This document shows positions 10,287 to 20,982 of a stretch of DNA of 64,000 nucleotides, in pieces. Every line of letters begins with the position of its first letter. Position 1 is the stretch's first letter. A program made the translations under genes and the position numbers. Source of the stretch: Cristatella mucedo. Taxonomy: Eukaryota > Bryozoa > Phylactolaemata > Cristatellidae. The notes under the pieces were generated by a model. It made no database searches. It was not told the DNA's origin and saw nothing but the letters and a program-made list of their open reading frames with translations. The DNA lies in assembly GCA_009760855.2 (NCBI GenBank), contig WPIO01000069.1, positions 674,501 through 738,500 of the forward strand. The letters are read 5' to 3'.

Positions 10287-10756
10287 TACCATATTTTATT
10301 ATGTATAAGCTCCTTTTTTCGAAATATGGGGTCAGAGTATGGAGCGGTGACTTATACATGAGAGGTCACTTTTTTGGTTTAATATTGCGCTACAAAACGT
10401 ACCTGCTTAGAATGCATTTATGATATTTAAATGCATTTTGAATTCATTTGTGGCATTTCAAATGCTATGGATTGAACTGAAGATGATGCAGCCTCTGAAG
10501 AGAGCAACTCTGACGATGATAACGCAGTTCCCGCCAAATCTCATGTCTGTGATATGAACGAGGAGGATTGAGATGGTATCATCACTATTACTGGTGCATA
10601 TGATGGTGATAATGACATAAGTGATTATTATGAGTCTTGATATTTTTTGGTTTATTCAGTTATTAAATAAAAATATTGTTTACCAAAGAATTGATTCAAA
10701 AATTTGGGGGAGGTTATACATTGGGAAGGGGGGCTTATACAAAGTAAAATACGGTA
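10287..10756. mobile_element. pogo/Tigger-like DNA transposon remnant
   Basis: Terminal inverted repeats of about 27 bp face each other: TACCATATTTTATTATGTAT at the left and the complement of TACCGTATTTTACTTTGTAT at the right, both continuing into AAGC. TA dinucleotides adjoin both ends, as for Tc1/mariner-superfamily targets. A subterminal CTTATAC motif is repeated inside. Around 10480-10575 a short acidic frame (EESNSDDDN, then NEED and stop) resembles the acidic C-terminus common in pogo/Tigger transposases. That points to an internally deleted copy in plus orientation, though this last step is inference. Confidence 0.5.
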
Positions 10757-10880
10757 TATCAAGTTTTTAGTGATAGCATTCACAAGTTTTGCAGACTTAG
10801 GTATGCGAAGGACAAGTCCTACCCATCGAGCAGATGGCAAGAGTGGTAATAAGTGAATATTTCATTTTAAGAAACAGAGG

Positions 10881-11036
<156 letters not shown>

Positions 11037-12029
11037 CTGCATGAGTTATGACACTTTCTTGCATTTCTAGGAAATTATGAAATATTTTTTTCGTGGGATG
11101 ATGCCTGACCTAACCTAGACTCAATGCAAGATACGTTGTTTTGTTCACTACAGAAACCTGGCAATTGTGGCTGTCGTTCACATGTGTTCCTACTTATTGA
11201 TATTGTCGGGCTTCACAGGCTACTGATTAGTTGTCGCCCATATCTTGAGCAATGGCAGTGTACTACCACCAGCCTGGAGCTGCTGTGCAGCTAAGCTTGC
11301 CATATGTGGCTACTTTGATGGCTTGTCCAAAGAGCCATGCCCATAAGGCTGCCGTTTTTTATTGTTGAGTAAACTAGTTGCACACAACAGTTGATGGCTG
11401 CTTTGACAGCTGGTTATGTTAACCTGGATGAATGCCTCGAGTTTTGGAAACCCTGCTCAATGCAGAAACTGATTGTGAATACCGGCAGGGATCGTGGGTT
11501 GCATGTTGCTGTGTGTGAGCTAGGAGTCCCTACTTGCCAGGCCGGGCTAGGCTCTGCTCAGCAAACCAGCACTTTGTGTTTCACAATGCTACACAATATC
11601 TTTGTAATAATAGTCGGAAGATAGGCAAGAGAGTAGGGCTATGCGGGTAGTTTCCATTAGTATGTGATATCACAGCTGCCCGAAATGGGTGAGGCTAACA
11701 CTGCATGTGGACCAGATGCCAGTGCAATTATGATAATGCTTTTAAGTGATTTCTCTAATTATTATGAGACTTCTGCTATTTTTAAGGCACTGTAGCAATG
11801 ATCTGACCAATGCAAAATTTAAAACTAATAAACTTGAGCCTGCTTGTCTTGATGTGGCTGCTTTGCGTTTTTGGATACAGCGCTCTGTCCTAGCTGTCGC
11901 TGCTGCCGCCTCCCTCCCCCCCTCCACTGCTGCTGAACGGCATGCCGGAAGGATTCAGAAGATTGTCCCCCGAGCAGCCAATATCCCCATACATGCCTAT
12001 GCCCACTGGGCCTGTTGCTTTATTTTTAG
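11037..12029. other. Intron sequence, no feature
   Basis: I see no repeat shared with the rest of the window. Short plus frames (11391-11624, 11746-12063) have no convincing borders; the second merely runs into the real exon in a different frame. Confidence 0.5.
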
Positions 12030-12218
12030 CAGCAGGATGATCATGCACGTCGAGCTGAAGTGAGAATGATCACGGACTGCATTGATGAGCAGCTACCTCG
12101 GCTGCTGCCTCCTGTCACGGCCATCATGAACCGTGCGCGGGTGGACCGGCTATCGGCAGTAGCACTGCAAGTCGTTGCGCTGTCAGTGAGCAGTTTTGAG
12201 CACCTGGGGCTGGAGAAC
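12030..12218 (+). CDS. Exon 6 of the HEAT-like gene
   Basis: The acceptor TATTTTTAG ends at 12029 and the donor AAC|GTAAGC starts at 12219. It is 189 nt, 63 codons, phase 0 on both sides. The product reads as two amphipathic helices, RRAEVRMITDCIDEQLPRLL and VDRLSAVALQVVALSVSSFE, like a HEAT/ARM-type pair. Splice signals and phase agree with both neighbours. Confidence 0.75.
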
Positions 12219-13331
12219 GTAAGCCTCCAGTGTAGGCTGTGTTTGCAACTCCTGCTCCTCTGCTGCCACTACTTTCGAAAGCCTAGTCCGGATGCCATTA
12301 TTTGTGTTTCTCCTTTAGTCTTACCCTGGGTTGCCTAGCTGCAGGTTAGTCAAGGTTAAAAATGCTGCTGTGGTTACTGTCGAGCTATAACTACACAAAA
12401 TAAAACTTTGACTCTTGATCCCCGGTGCTGGACAAGCGCTAGTACACTCTAGGCAGTTAATCGCTCTAGCACTTCCATCCGTAAATGGCCATTCATGCCA
12501 CCAAAACGTTTCTTCAGATGAAGTAGAGGCACCTGTTGGCTCCTATTACATAAACGTCTGCATAGCCAGCTCTGATACACTCAGGCAATATCTTTTCCAG
12601 CTCCTTTGGCAGCTCGTTGGTTCTTTTCCATGTTCGTGACATCGATTTTGTTTGTTCCGGTTGCCCTAAATTGCAGCCGCAGATGACCAAGTTATATGAT
12701 CGCTGACTTCCGGTACGAGCTGCAGCTTCATACTAGTTTGGCAAGCTCTACAGAAGCTTAAGTGTTGCACTGATGAACACGAGTGCACATCATCTTCTTT
12801 TTCTTGATTGTGTTCATGGCAGCATAGCCATTGATTGGCTGGGCCGGAAGCTGCATTTCTTGAGCACTTGCTTAGCCTGGTGTGAAGAACCCTAGAAGTC
12901 TCACTTGGGTTAAGTAAAAATTTAACAAGCAAAATTAAAGGTCAGTCGGTTGAAAAAGCCTCATTTGCATAGTGGCAAAGGAGCCTAAGCCTAAAGCTGT
13001 AAGCTGATCCCACTTAATGACCAGTGGGTTCATGGGTTCACTGCTACTAATTAAAGGATGCTGTTGAATCATCAGATCTGTACTATTTTCCGCAAATGCA
13101 ATCCTTCATTGTGCTGCAGAGTATGAACCTGTGACCTGGGTCATCAAATGCAATTACCTTAACTCTGGCTAACACCTTGGAGCTGGCTAAAATGAGATTC
13201 GGCTTCCAAAAATGAACCCTCAGCTGGGATGCGACCTTGCAATTTGACGATCTAGTCAGACTCCGAGTAAATTCTGGCCAGTCAGCTGATTGTAGATTCT
13301 ATTTGTTTTGGCGTTCATTTGTGTCTTTTAG
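12219..13331. other. Intron sequence, no feature
   Basis: About 1.1 kb of moderately AT-rich sequence without a recognisable repeat or exon. Confidence 0.55.
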
Positions 13332-13483
13332 ACGGAGCAGTGCATCTCATATGTGGCATCCGTGATCAGCGATGTTGCTGTGATAGTGCATCCTGATCTG
13401 GCTGTCACTCCTACTGTTGCCTCAGATGGGGCCGAGGCAGTCCAGAGGCACAGTCGAACGTTCCCCACCAATGGCTATCTAAG
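13332..13483 (+). CDS. Exon 7 of the HEAT-like gene
   Basis: The acceptor GTCTTTTAG ends at 13331 and the donor AAG|GTAGGC starts at 13484. It is 152 nt, entering at phase 0 and leaving at phase 2. The product starts TEQCISYVASVISDVAVIVH and ends in a polar loop. The split arginine/serine codon is completed exactly by the first base of the next exon. Confidence 0.75.
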
Positions 13484-14259
13484 GTAGGCTGTGCCAGACC
13501 AAGTGGCATATAACCCAGGGCCCCCCGACCAAACGATTGCCCAGGCTGTTCCGCACTCGGTGCCGGTTTTATGTCATTTTATCAGACACATTCTTAAGCC
13601 CACTGTCTGAGTAGCTGCCGAAGCCGCGCCTCCATAGTTTAGCAATGAAATATCGGCTGAAAACATTATTGAATGTGTGCAAGGTCAAGGTCTCTTAATA
13701 GTTGCTGAGGGCTAGAATGGGAGGGGAACTACTCCTCTCGAGCTACAGCTAAATAAAAATTGCCCATGTGGAGGATTTACTTCCATAAATCACACGGCAT
13801 AGACCAACAGCAGTATTGTGATGCTATTACTCCTGCAGCATCAACTGCACCCAATATTTTTCTCCCCTACTAGAAGAAAACTTACTATAGCTCGATAGCA
13901 TTTGCTGAGCATTCAGATAAGATGGCTCAATATCACAAAATCGATAGCCGTTGTTGGCAGGCTGGTGAGCCATATGTTCACCAGCGTAGTCACCACATCG
14001 ATGTCTAGTTTCTAAACTAAATGATTGGAAGTGTATGTCTCATACTATACTGGCTTACCCATCCTGCTTCAAAGGTGATTGTTAATTTTTTTTTCATGAA
14101 AACTTGAGTTGTGAGATCCCTGCTGCTGGCTTTTCTGGTGCCGTGAATGTATGCACTGTGTTAGCTGTTTATGTTGAGGCATGCCGACCTGTATGCTGAC
14201 CATGTGCGGTCCTCATAACTCCATCTGATCCAGTATGGCTGTCTTTATTCTATTGTCAG
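13484..14259. other. Intron sequence, no feature
   Basis: No exon or recognised repeat was found in this intron. Confidence 0.5.
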
Positions 14260-14481
14260 CTTCTGCTCACACGGCACCATCAAGGAGGACAGCGGCAGCA
14301 GTAGACATGTGCAGGAGTGCTCCGAGCGACATCTGCTGTCAGAAGCTGCGCCTTGCCTGCTCGTTTTGGCCAAGAAGTTTCACACCTCATCTACGTGCAG
14401 CCTCTGGAGCATACTACCCATCCTGGCATACCATGCATGCACAACCACTGATGACAATCTGAGGAAAACATTCGCAGACAG
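14260..14481 (+). CDS. Exon 8 of the HEAT-like gene
   Basis: The acceptor CTATTGTCAG ends at 14259 and the donor ACAG|GTTAGC starts at 14482. It is 222 nt with one leading and two trailing bases, so phases match on both sides. After a polar start the product is clearly helical: SERHLLSEAAPCLLVLAKKF, then SLWSILPILAYHA, then DDNLRKTFADR. This is the strongest HEAT/ARM-like segment in the gene. Confidence 0.78.
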
Positions 14482-14765
14482 GTTAGCTGATGTACATGCT
14501 AAAATCAGATTTAGCAGCAGACAAGTGGTTTTGCTATTATTTTTGTATGTGCATTTAGTTTACACTCGCAATTGCATTCATGTGTGTCTCTCCATCTTTA
14601 ACTTGACAAAGCAATGAAGTCTAAGCATGAGAGCTTGCCACGGAACACTCGAAGTCTTAGTGGCTTACAATGGGCAAAGTACCATAGCCAATGCCGTTCA
14701 TCTTATGCAACAAATGCAAGTACGAAGGGAGCTGAAAGGTCAGCCCGGCTGTTGAAGAAGTAAAG

Positions 14766-14836
14766 GTAAAGCGCCTAGAGAGAGATTCAGTTCTCTGAGG
14801 GCACTATAAAAATGAATTATTAATATTATTATTAAA
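14766..14836 (+). mobile_element. LINE A tail fragment
   Basis: Only the terminal hairpin (AAAGCGCCTAGAGAGAGATT and its closing arm) plus a degenerate (ATT)n remains. Confidence 0.65.
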
Positions 14837-15589
14837 TTTCACAACGGTAGTCGGTGAGGTCAAGGTCAATACCATGGTCAAATAAGAGTCTGGGTAGCTA
14901 TGTTGAAAAAAGTGCAAGAATCTGCAGCAGGAAATTAAATCGCTCGTTATTATGGATCATGACAACAAGTGCTGAAGTCTGCTGCTCTCACAGATCGACC
15001 ATCTGCTGCCACTAGTGTGTAAGCGTAAGGAAACAGCTATTTTGCACTCTTGGGTTCTGCTGTTGTTTCTGCATTTTCTCACTGCCAAGTGCTTGGCACG
15101 TTCTGACACAAAGAACATGTTCAGCTTTGAGCCATGACCATAACAAAAAACTCAAAGATCTCATTCAAATCAACATAGTAGGAAGGCCCGAATGTTCGTG
15201 TGGGGGACAAGAGTCAAAAGGAATGAAAAATTGTAGGTCACAATCATAGTGTTTACTTGATATGCACTAGGCGGTCTCTCATCGAGTGGAAGTAGGACGT
15301 ATGTAGTGACGGTCGGAGGCATACCCTCACGGACGTGGCTCAGGTCGCTGAACAAAAAGACATTTTCACTGGGTTGAAGGGAAAGCTTAATAGGCTAGAG
15401 GTGTCTTCAGGGGAGATCTAAGATGATGCAAAGGCATTGCCTACAGTAACCGAAGTCAGAAACTAGTAACAGACTTGAGATTCATGCTAACTGGAGGCCT
15501 TATCCCAAAGGTGCTTCCAGCCGGGGATTATTTGAAGTGAGCACACTGGATGAGCAAGGAGCATGAGCTGTTAGGGCGGTGCGAGCAAG
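14837..15589. other. Intron sequence, no feature
   Basis: Nothing was recognised on either strand apart from short chance frames (15170-15355 minus). Confidence 0.5.
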
Positions 15590-16500
15590 TGAAGTGACCT
15601 ATGGATCATAGAGAGGCCGAGAGAATCTCGAAGTTGATTCGATGCTTGATAGGGACCCAGTGAAGTTCGGCCAGAAGATCTATCGAAAATTGTTTTAGCA
15701 TATGCTAGTTCTGGGTGTGGTGACAGTCAGCATTGCATAAATGGGAAAGACTGCATCTCCTTCTGTAGCTCTGAAAGGCTACGCTGACTAAATTGTCGGT
15801 ATTTTTGACAACATTCTGTGCACCACAGATAGATTAACGACTGTTTTATGGCAGATCTCCCCAGTGAGTGTAATAAGCAGTGCTTGTCTAGCCGACCAGG
15901 TGCCGCTGCTGCTTTTGCTGGGTAGCACAGCTGTCAGACAACCCTAAAAGCATTCGATGAAAATTGACCAAAGCCCTTGAAGTCGATATGGTGCATGGTG
16001 GGTAGCCAATGCAGGTCGGTGAGAAGTTGTGTAATATGGAAACTGTGACTTCTGAGACAGAGAAGCCTACCTGAAGAGTTTTGCACCAACTGTAAGTGCC
16101 TTATAGCTCCGAAGGTAAGCCTTTAAATAGCGACTTACATATGCAGAAATGGGATTTTAAAATTCAAGGACCTGCCTCATGTGGCTTCACAGTCAAAGGA
16201 GGCCAGAATTTTTTTAATGTCACTTAGCTGAAAGTAGGCAGATTCTACTGTGGAACTGAAGTGGTCGCAGAGTAAAAGGGTGCTTTGGGACACCCTTATT
16301 TCATTTAGATACTGTAGTACATTTGCTAGTTGGGGTCTTTTTGAGATAGATTTTCCAATTTCTGAGTAGCACTAGGGTTTTCCCATAACTAGGAGGGTTA
16401 ATGTATCGTCATTTAATTTCTCGTGTTTGCTGCAATCCAAGTTTGAATATCAGCAATACATGCATGAAGAGAGTTTAGACAGTTCGATGTGCTGGAAAGC
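15590..16500 (-). mobile_element. LINE A, heavily diverged
   Basis: Minus-strand LINE A is traceable in two blocks. A partial HWLP region lies at about 15620-15680. A longer stretch at about 15960-16500 runs from the HWLP region back through the QNSA and SARNLGV-type regions to the LNDDKT block. Many indels and stops make it older than most copies, and no (ATT) tail was found. Confidence 0.6.
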
Positions 16501-17203
16501 AATGGTCAGGTTAGGTCTTACCGATTGTTTAAAGCGCCAAAACCATGGTGGGTTCATGTATTTAGCTGAGATTATGAGATAAGAGCTCAGTTTAATACAT
16601 GCATTTTTCAAACTGGGGATTTAAGACGAAGGAAATAGTTTTAAAAGAATCTTGAAGTCCTTGTTTGTCAGATAATGCATTTGTGTACCATTTACGTTAT
16701 ACCGTCACTTTTGCATTTTTTTCTAACCATGCAAGACCTATCATCATGCCCAAAATATCATGTTTTCAAATCCTTCAGGGTGTCTAAAAAATGTGTGGAA
16801 TGGTTGCTGACAGACATTTTTATTTAGAAGGATACTTAATGCTTCGAGTAAACCTCACCTACAGTTCTCAGATGACTCTACCAAACAGATCCTTTTAAAA
16901 TGGTGAATATATAGGAAACTGGTAACTGTGTAGGAAATAATTAGGGGTTCCGGATATTGCAGGAACAGGCTTCATTTTGTATTGTTTGTACAAGATAAGG
17001 GAATGCATGTGGGAGCTTGTGCGATTTCTTACAAATATTACAAAGCCTACGATCCACCATGTTTTTTGACATATTTTTGGCAAGAAGTTAGCTCACAGAG
17101 CACTGAAATATTTGAGGGTTATATCTGTATCCCCAGTGTATATGGATTTTTCGGGCTAGTATTAGGTATATGCATATGTCTTTGTACGCACACATATATG
17201 TGT
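16501..17203. other. Intron sequence, no feature
   Basis: AT-rich sequence without recognised repeat or exon. Confidence 0.5.
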
Positions 17204-17211
17204 GTGTGCAC

Positions 17212-17260
<49 letters not shown>

Positions 17261-17282
17261 CACGAGTGTGTACATATATGTG

Positions 17283-17325
<43 letters not shown>
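17204..17325. repeat. (GT)n followed by (GA)n microsatellite
   Basis: A GT run at about 17214-17254 is followed, after a short gap, by a GA run at about 17286-17325. Confidence 0.92.
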
Positions 17326-17329
<4 letters not shown>

Positions 17330-18005
17330 GGTCTTATCTATGCTTGTGTGTTTTTGTATTTCTACTTACCGCTGGCTATGCAGCAGGACTAGCCTCTTCA
17401 TAGCTGAACAGCAGCAGACTACTTTGACACGTGTGACGGGTGTGAGTCTTAGTCCTGCAGCAGACGAATCTGTACTGTCTGCTTCGAGCAGAACAGAATC
17501 CGCGATGGCTCTTGTGCGTACATACAATAGCTATGAGTTCGTTTGATCGGCAAGAGGGAGAGAAGTACAGAAAATTTGGACGATGCAGGTCTGTATAGGG
17601 GGCAGCTCCAACTATTGTCAAGCCTGGGTTTAGCTCCTCTGGTTTATTTATTCGGCCAATCTGAAGCAATGGGACGTAATTCTGGCAGTACTTCCTTGAT
17701 CTGGAGATCCATCGGTAGAGTGTGAAAAGGGCTGTAAACTAAGCTTCGTGTTATTGAGTTCAGGATTCCATGCTTGCAGGAGTGATTGTCCTAAAATATT
17801 GTAGAAACAATACTGTATGCTCTCTATTCAGTGTATGCACAATTGTCATGGATAGTGCTTATCTATATTGACCACGATTAAGTGCTAAACCGAGAGTGGA
17901 GCTCTGTTATGTTGCAGCTAGTTGTAGGGAAAATGCTGCTCTTTAGTTCTCAGCTTGGAGCTTCATTGACTTCCGGTTTCTTTTATAGTCATTATATTCT
18001 TTTAG
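17326..18005. other. Intron sequence, no supported exon
   Basis: Overlapping short frames exist on both strands between 17340 and 17725, without consistent splice phase for the surrounding gene. Confidence 0.45.
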
Positions 18006-18141
18006 TGTCACCATCATCCTGTCTGGCATGGCCTTAAGCTGCCAACAGTCTTATTCTGCCCAAGGCTGGCAACTTGCAGACGACATTCGTTCAAAATGCG
18101 TTGTGGTTTTGTGCAGGCAAATTGAGACGATCCATGCCGAG
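18006..18141 (+). CDS. Exon 9 of the HEAT-like gene
   Basis: The acceptor is TATTCTTTTAG ending at 18005 and the donor is GAG|GTGAGC at 18142. It is 136 nt, starting with one base and leaving at phase 0. The product is VTIILSGMALSCQQSYSAQG followed by WQLADDIRSKCVVVLCRQ, an amphipathic helix. Entry phase fits the exon ending at 14481 across a 3.5-kb intron. Confidence 0.72.
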
Positions 18142-18225
18142 GTGAGCTTCTTTGCAACGTCTCGCTGAACTTTCGCAGAAATTAATCTATTTTGTGCTGG
18201 AAGCGGTTTTCCTTCAATATTGAAG

Positions 18226-18241
18226 TTTCGGGGAGGAGCAG
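18226..18241 (+). CDS. Putative 16-nt micro-exon 10
   Basis: The 16 bases TTTCGGGGAGGAGCAG lie between a pyrimidine-rich stretch ending in GAAG and a near-consensus donor GTAAGTAAG at 18242. Including it converts the phase-0 end of the previous exon into the phase-1 entry required by the next. Without it the next exon would meet a stop. Residues added: FRGGA plus a split glycine. Confidence 0.4.
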
Positions 18242-18298
18242 GTAAGTAAGCTTTGCTTTGGGTGCCACGTGACTACTGACCACACACAGTCACTTTAG

Positions 18299-18494
18299 GA
18301 AGCTTTAGATCCTCTAGCTCAGCTGGCATCGAGGCAGCCAAGGAAGCCGAAAATGCCCAGTGCTGCACTAGCTATCACTGTGCTATCACTGATCTAGCCT
18401 GGTTGACAACTGAGACTACAGGACCAGAAATATCAGATAGAGAGCCAGTGGTAGACAGTGAGAAAGCCAAAGAACTCAAAGGGGTGGTACCTTG
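18299..18494 (+). CDS. Exon 11 of the HEAT-like gene (acidic linker)
   Basis: The acceptor CACTTTAG ends at 18298 and the donor TTG|GTAAGC starts at 18495. It is 196 nt, two bases in and phase 2 out. The product is Ser/Glu/Lys-rich (SAGIEAAKEAENAQCC, then ISDREPVVDSEKAKELKG) with low hydrophobicity, so probably a charged linker between helical blocks. The alternative phase-0 reading stops after about 32 codons, which is why the micro-exon before it is proposed. Confidence 0.6.
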
Positions 18495-18924
18495 GTAAGC
18501 CGTGTGCATGCTCTTTGGTACTTTACTTCACTTCCCTAGCAAATTTTTCTGTATAAAGGCAGGTGTTCATGCGATAGGAAGTAAATGGAGAGCGAAACGG
18601 CTTGTCGGTTGCTCATAGGCAATGTGAAATTTTATTTTTGCTAGACTCTTAAGGCCGTCGGCAGAAAAGTTACCCCTTTGTGTACTAACCGAAGGATGTT
18701 AACAGCTGAGCTAACTCGGGTCGTGACTACTTTAGCATACTAAAGTCCAAAGCAGGCAGCCCTGGCATTCCATATTTGCAGCATTGAATCAATACAATAT
18801 ATAGCTCATTTTGGGCAGCTTTTTCGTGTACTATGTATAGGCAGTACTTTGCCAAATTTCCTCAGTAGAAGTGCATTAGAAAACCCACGTTTAAATGAGC
18901 AGCTTATGGCCTTTCAATTGTGTC

Positions 18925-19022
18925 ACGGATAATAATAATAATCTTAATATAATGCACTTGATAAAGCGCCCTCAGAGAACTCAATCTCTTTCTAGGCGCT
19001 TTACATTTGCTGCAAAGGAAAC
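18925..19022 (-). mobile_element. LINE A tail fragment
   Basis: (AAT)n is followed by the complement of the terminal hairpin and about 20 bases of UTR. Confidence 0.8.
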
Positions 19023-19048
19023 ATGGATGCTAGGCACTGTCGCCATGG

Positions 19049-19318
19049 ATGGATCTACATTATTTAGTTACTAATAATTATGCAATTCTTAGGTGCCGAT
19101 GTGTTCTCTTCTCCCTAGCTGAAAACAGTGGCACTACCTTTCCAGCCGTCCTGCACTATTACTCAAGTTCCACTCCACTTCGTCGGGTTCGTCCCTTCTT
19201 AGTTATGCTGCTCGCTTCCTCTTCGTCGCATGAGATGCGGTCTGTGGGCTACCAAGTGTACCCCGAAAGCGGCATGGGCTTTGACCAGGCGAGAGAAAAC
19301 ACTCGAGCGGCCACTTGA
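19049..19318 (+). other. Open frame of uncertain status
   Basis: An 89-codon frame contains STPLRRVRPFLVMLLASSSS. An acceptor could be placed before or inside it, but I found no good GT donor at the right phase. The splice chain works better without it. It may be unrelated sequence. Confidence 0.2.
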
Positions 19319-19448
19319 TTGCTGTATCTTTGAGGAGCTACAGATGGAGATGAGAACACACATACGTAGACACAACATAGTGCAGTCTCCATTCCGCAAT
19401 ACTTGATGCTGTCTAATGTATCTCTGCTTGTTCCTCCACAAAAGCATT

Positions 19449-19970
19449 GTACGTGTTACGAAGTAGCGTTTTCAGTAGAGCACTCAAAGCCTAAGCATCT
19501 TTCGGTATACATACGGCAGCCAACAGGCTTCATCTCAAGAAGAAGAATCCTAGCTGATTAAACAGCCTCTTTTTGTATAGCGACAGAAGAGTCTTTACGG
19601 CTATCACAACCACTTGCAGTGGCGATAAAGGATCGCCCACCGCAGGAATCGAACTCACGACCTCGGGATTGAGGTCGTGAAAGCAACCGCCTTACCTAGT
19701 GTGCCATCACGGCTCACCCTTACGGCAAAGAGAAAATGACAAGCATAGGTGAGTCAGCTGGGCAGTCGTGGAAGTGAATATCGTGGAAGCAGGTCATGAC
19801 GGATGGAAAGAATTGCTGCAGTTGGCAGCAGGAATCGATGCTGTTGCCGAAGAATTTTGGAATTAAGCTTCACAGTCTATGAACTTCAGAGCAAAAGCCT
19901 CTGATGCCAACGGCCTGTAAGCATAGGAATTTAGCAGTTAATTTGTTGTCCTAAGATGATCTTAGAGCAT
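19449..19970 (-). mobile_element. LINE B 3' region split by a SINE B
   Basis: The minus-strand LINE B C-terminal region is found at 19449-19548 and again at 19716-19970, colinear, with the SINE B at 19549-19715 between them. The LINE is diverged and out of frame. The nesting order shows LINE B was there first. Confidence 0.7.
19549..19715 (-). mobile_element. SINE B (tRNA-derived)
   Basis: On the minus strand it starts GTGAGCCGTGATGGCACACT, with box A-like (TGGCACACTAGGTAAGGCGG) and box B-like (GAGTTCGATTCC) promoter motifs of RNA polymerase III. A body follows with CGCCACTGCAAGTGG and GACTCTTCTGTCGC, ending AAAGAGGCTGTTTAAT. Three other copies in the window share this layout. Confidence 0.75.
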
Positions 19971-20029
19971 GCTAGTGCAGATATTCGCCTAATAGATAAT
20001 AAATGTAATAGATATTCGCCTAATAGATA

Positions 20030-20036
20030 ATACTAA

Positions 20037-20072
<36 letters not shown>

Positions 20073-20079
20073 TTAGTAT
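20030..20079. repeat. AT-microsatellite palindrome
   Basis: ATACTAATGAT at the left and ATCATTAGTAT at the right are perfect complements flanking an uninterrupted (AT)n core, giving a 50-base perfect palindrome. Immediately to the left, a 22-base unit starting GATATTCGCCTAATAG is tandemly duplicated (about 19979-20030). Confidence 0.9.
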
Positions 20080-20127
20080 CACCCTGGGACAATTTAATCT
20101 GAATAATAAAAATTGTTTAAATACTTT

Positions 20128-20291
20128 CTGATTTAACAGCCTCTTTTGTATTGTGACAGAAGAGCCTTTATGGCTATAACCGCTTGCAGCGGCAATAAAG
20201 GATCTCCAACAGCAGGATTCGAACCCAAGACTTCGGGACCGAGGTCATGAAAAGCAATCCCCTTACCTAGTGTGCCATCACGGCTCACCTA
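20128..20291 (-). mobile_element. SINE B (tRNA-derived)
   Basis: It has the same layout as the copy at 19549-19715: tRNA-like head with box B-like GGGTTCGAATCC on the minus strand, the CCGCTGCAAGCGG-like body hairpin, and the end CAAAAGAGGCTGTTAAATC. The first bases of its head are repeated in tandem beside it (20280-20308). Confidence 0.75.
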
Positions 20292-20308
20292 GTGTGCCAT
20301 CATGGCTC

Positions 20309-20358
20309 ACTCCCTCCCTCCCTCCCTCTCTCCCTCCCTCCCTCTTTCCCTTTCTCTT
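20309..20358. repeat. (CCCT)n microsatellite
   Basis: CTCCCTCCCTCC-type repeats with some T-rich interruptions directly abut the SINE B. Confidence 0.88.
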
Positions 20359-20411
20359 ATTGATAGTGCATCGATCATTTGGTGTCTTGAGCCCTCATAA
20401 CAGCTTTGCAG

Positions 20412-20436
20412 TTCAGCTCTGGAAGGCCACACTGCT
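20412..20436 (+). CDS. Putative 25-nt micro-exon 12
   Basis: The acceptor GCTTTGCAG ends at 20411 and a donor GTGAAT starts at 20437. The 25 bases take the phase-2 end of the exon at 18494 to phase 0, exactly what the exon at 20495 needs. The intron after it would be 58 nt. Residues: SALEGHTA after a split cysteine. An alternative is a single longer exon in another frame, but that gives a poorly protein-like, Arg/Pro-rich product. Confidence 0.4.
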
Positions 20437-20494
20437 GTGAATGCTCACTGTTTCCAGTGCAGTGCATTACATCGCATGCCTTGCTCCTTCATAG

Positions 20495-20876
20495 GCGTTG
20501 GGCGTGCACCGGGTTCGGGTCGCTCTGGACTTGCTGTCATCCGTCTGCCTCAGCCAGGACAGGAGCGGTTACAGATTTTTGGCTACAGCTATCAGCTGCC
20601 TGTGCGACCAGTGGCAGAGCACCCTTCGTGTTGGCGGAAGTGTCCTGTGCTCATCAGCCGCCGGCCGTCTGCCCTCAAAGCATCATGGCAAGCCAGAGGT
20701 TTCAGTCAAGGACCTAGAAATCTTATCAAACGACATACACAGAGGCGGGTCGTGTTCAAGCACATCCGAGCCAACAGACGATGACGACAGCATTAGTCAT
20801 GGCGATGACGACCCGGAGCTTGCAAGCATCAGACATGATGCCATTTTCTCCAAGACCGATGTTGCCTCTCCGTGGT
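20495..20876 (+). CDS. Exon 13 of the HEAT-like gene
   Basis: The acceptor CCTTCATAG ends at 20494 and the chosen donor is GGT|GTAAGC at 20877 (phase 1). A stop lies immediately upstream in this frame, which fixes the start. The product begins with helices (VHRVRVALDLLSSVCLSQDR, FLATAISCLCDQWQSTLR) and then turns acidic (SEPTDDDDSISHGDDDPEL). An alternative donor near 20983 would extend the helical sequence (MSYAAIQANNVGYQIFKVLC) to 20982, but breaks phase with the next exon as modelled. Confidence 0.65.
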
Positions 20877-20982
20877 GTAAGCAGCTGTGTGCTTACTGCA
20901 AGAGCTTCACGCTCATGTCGTACGCTGCTATCCAGGCTAATAACGTCGGCTATCAGATTTTTAAAGTCCTATGCAAATTTGG

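Noticed and set aside
19549-20291. Isolated tRNA genes on the minus strand
   Set aside because: The box A/B motifs belong to SINE B heads; no full cloverleaf with a paired acceptor stem exists, and a shared SINE body follows.
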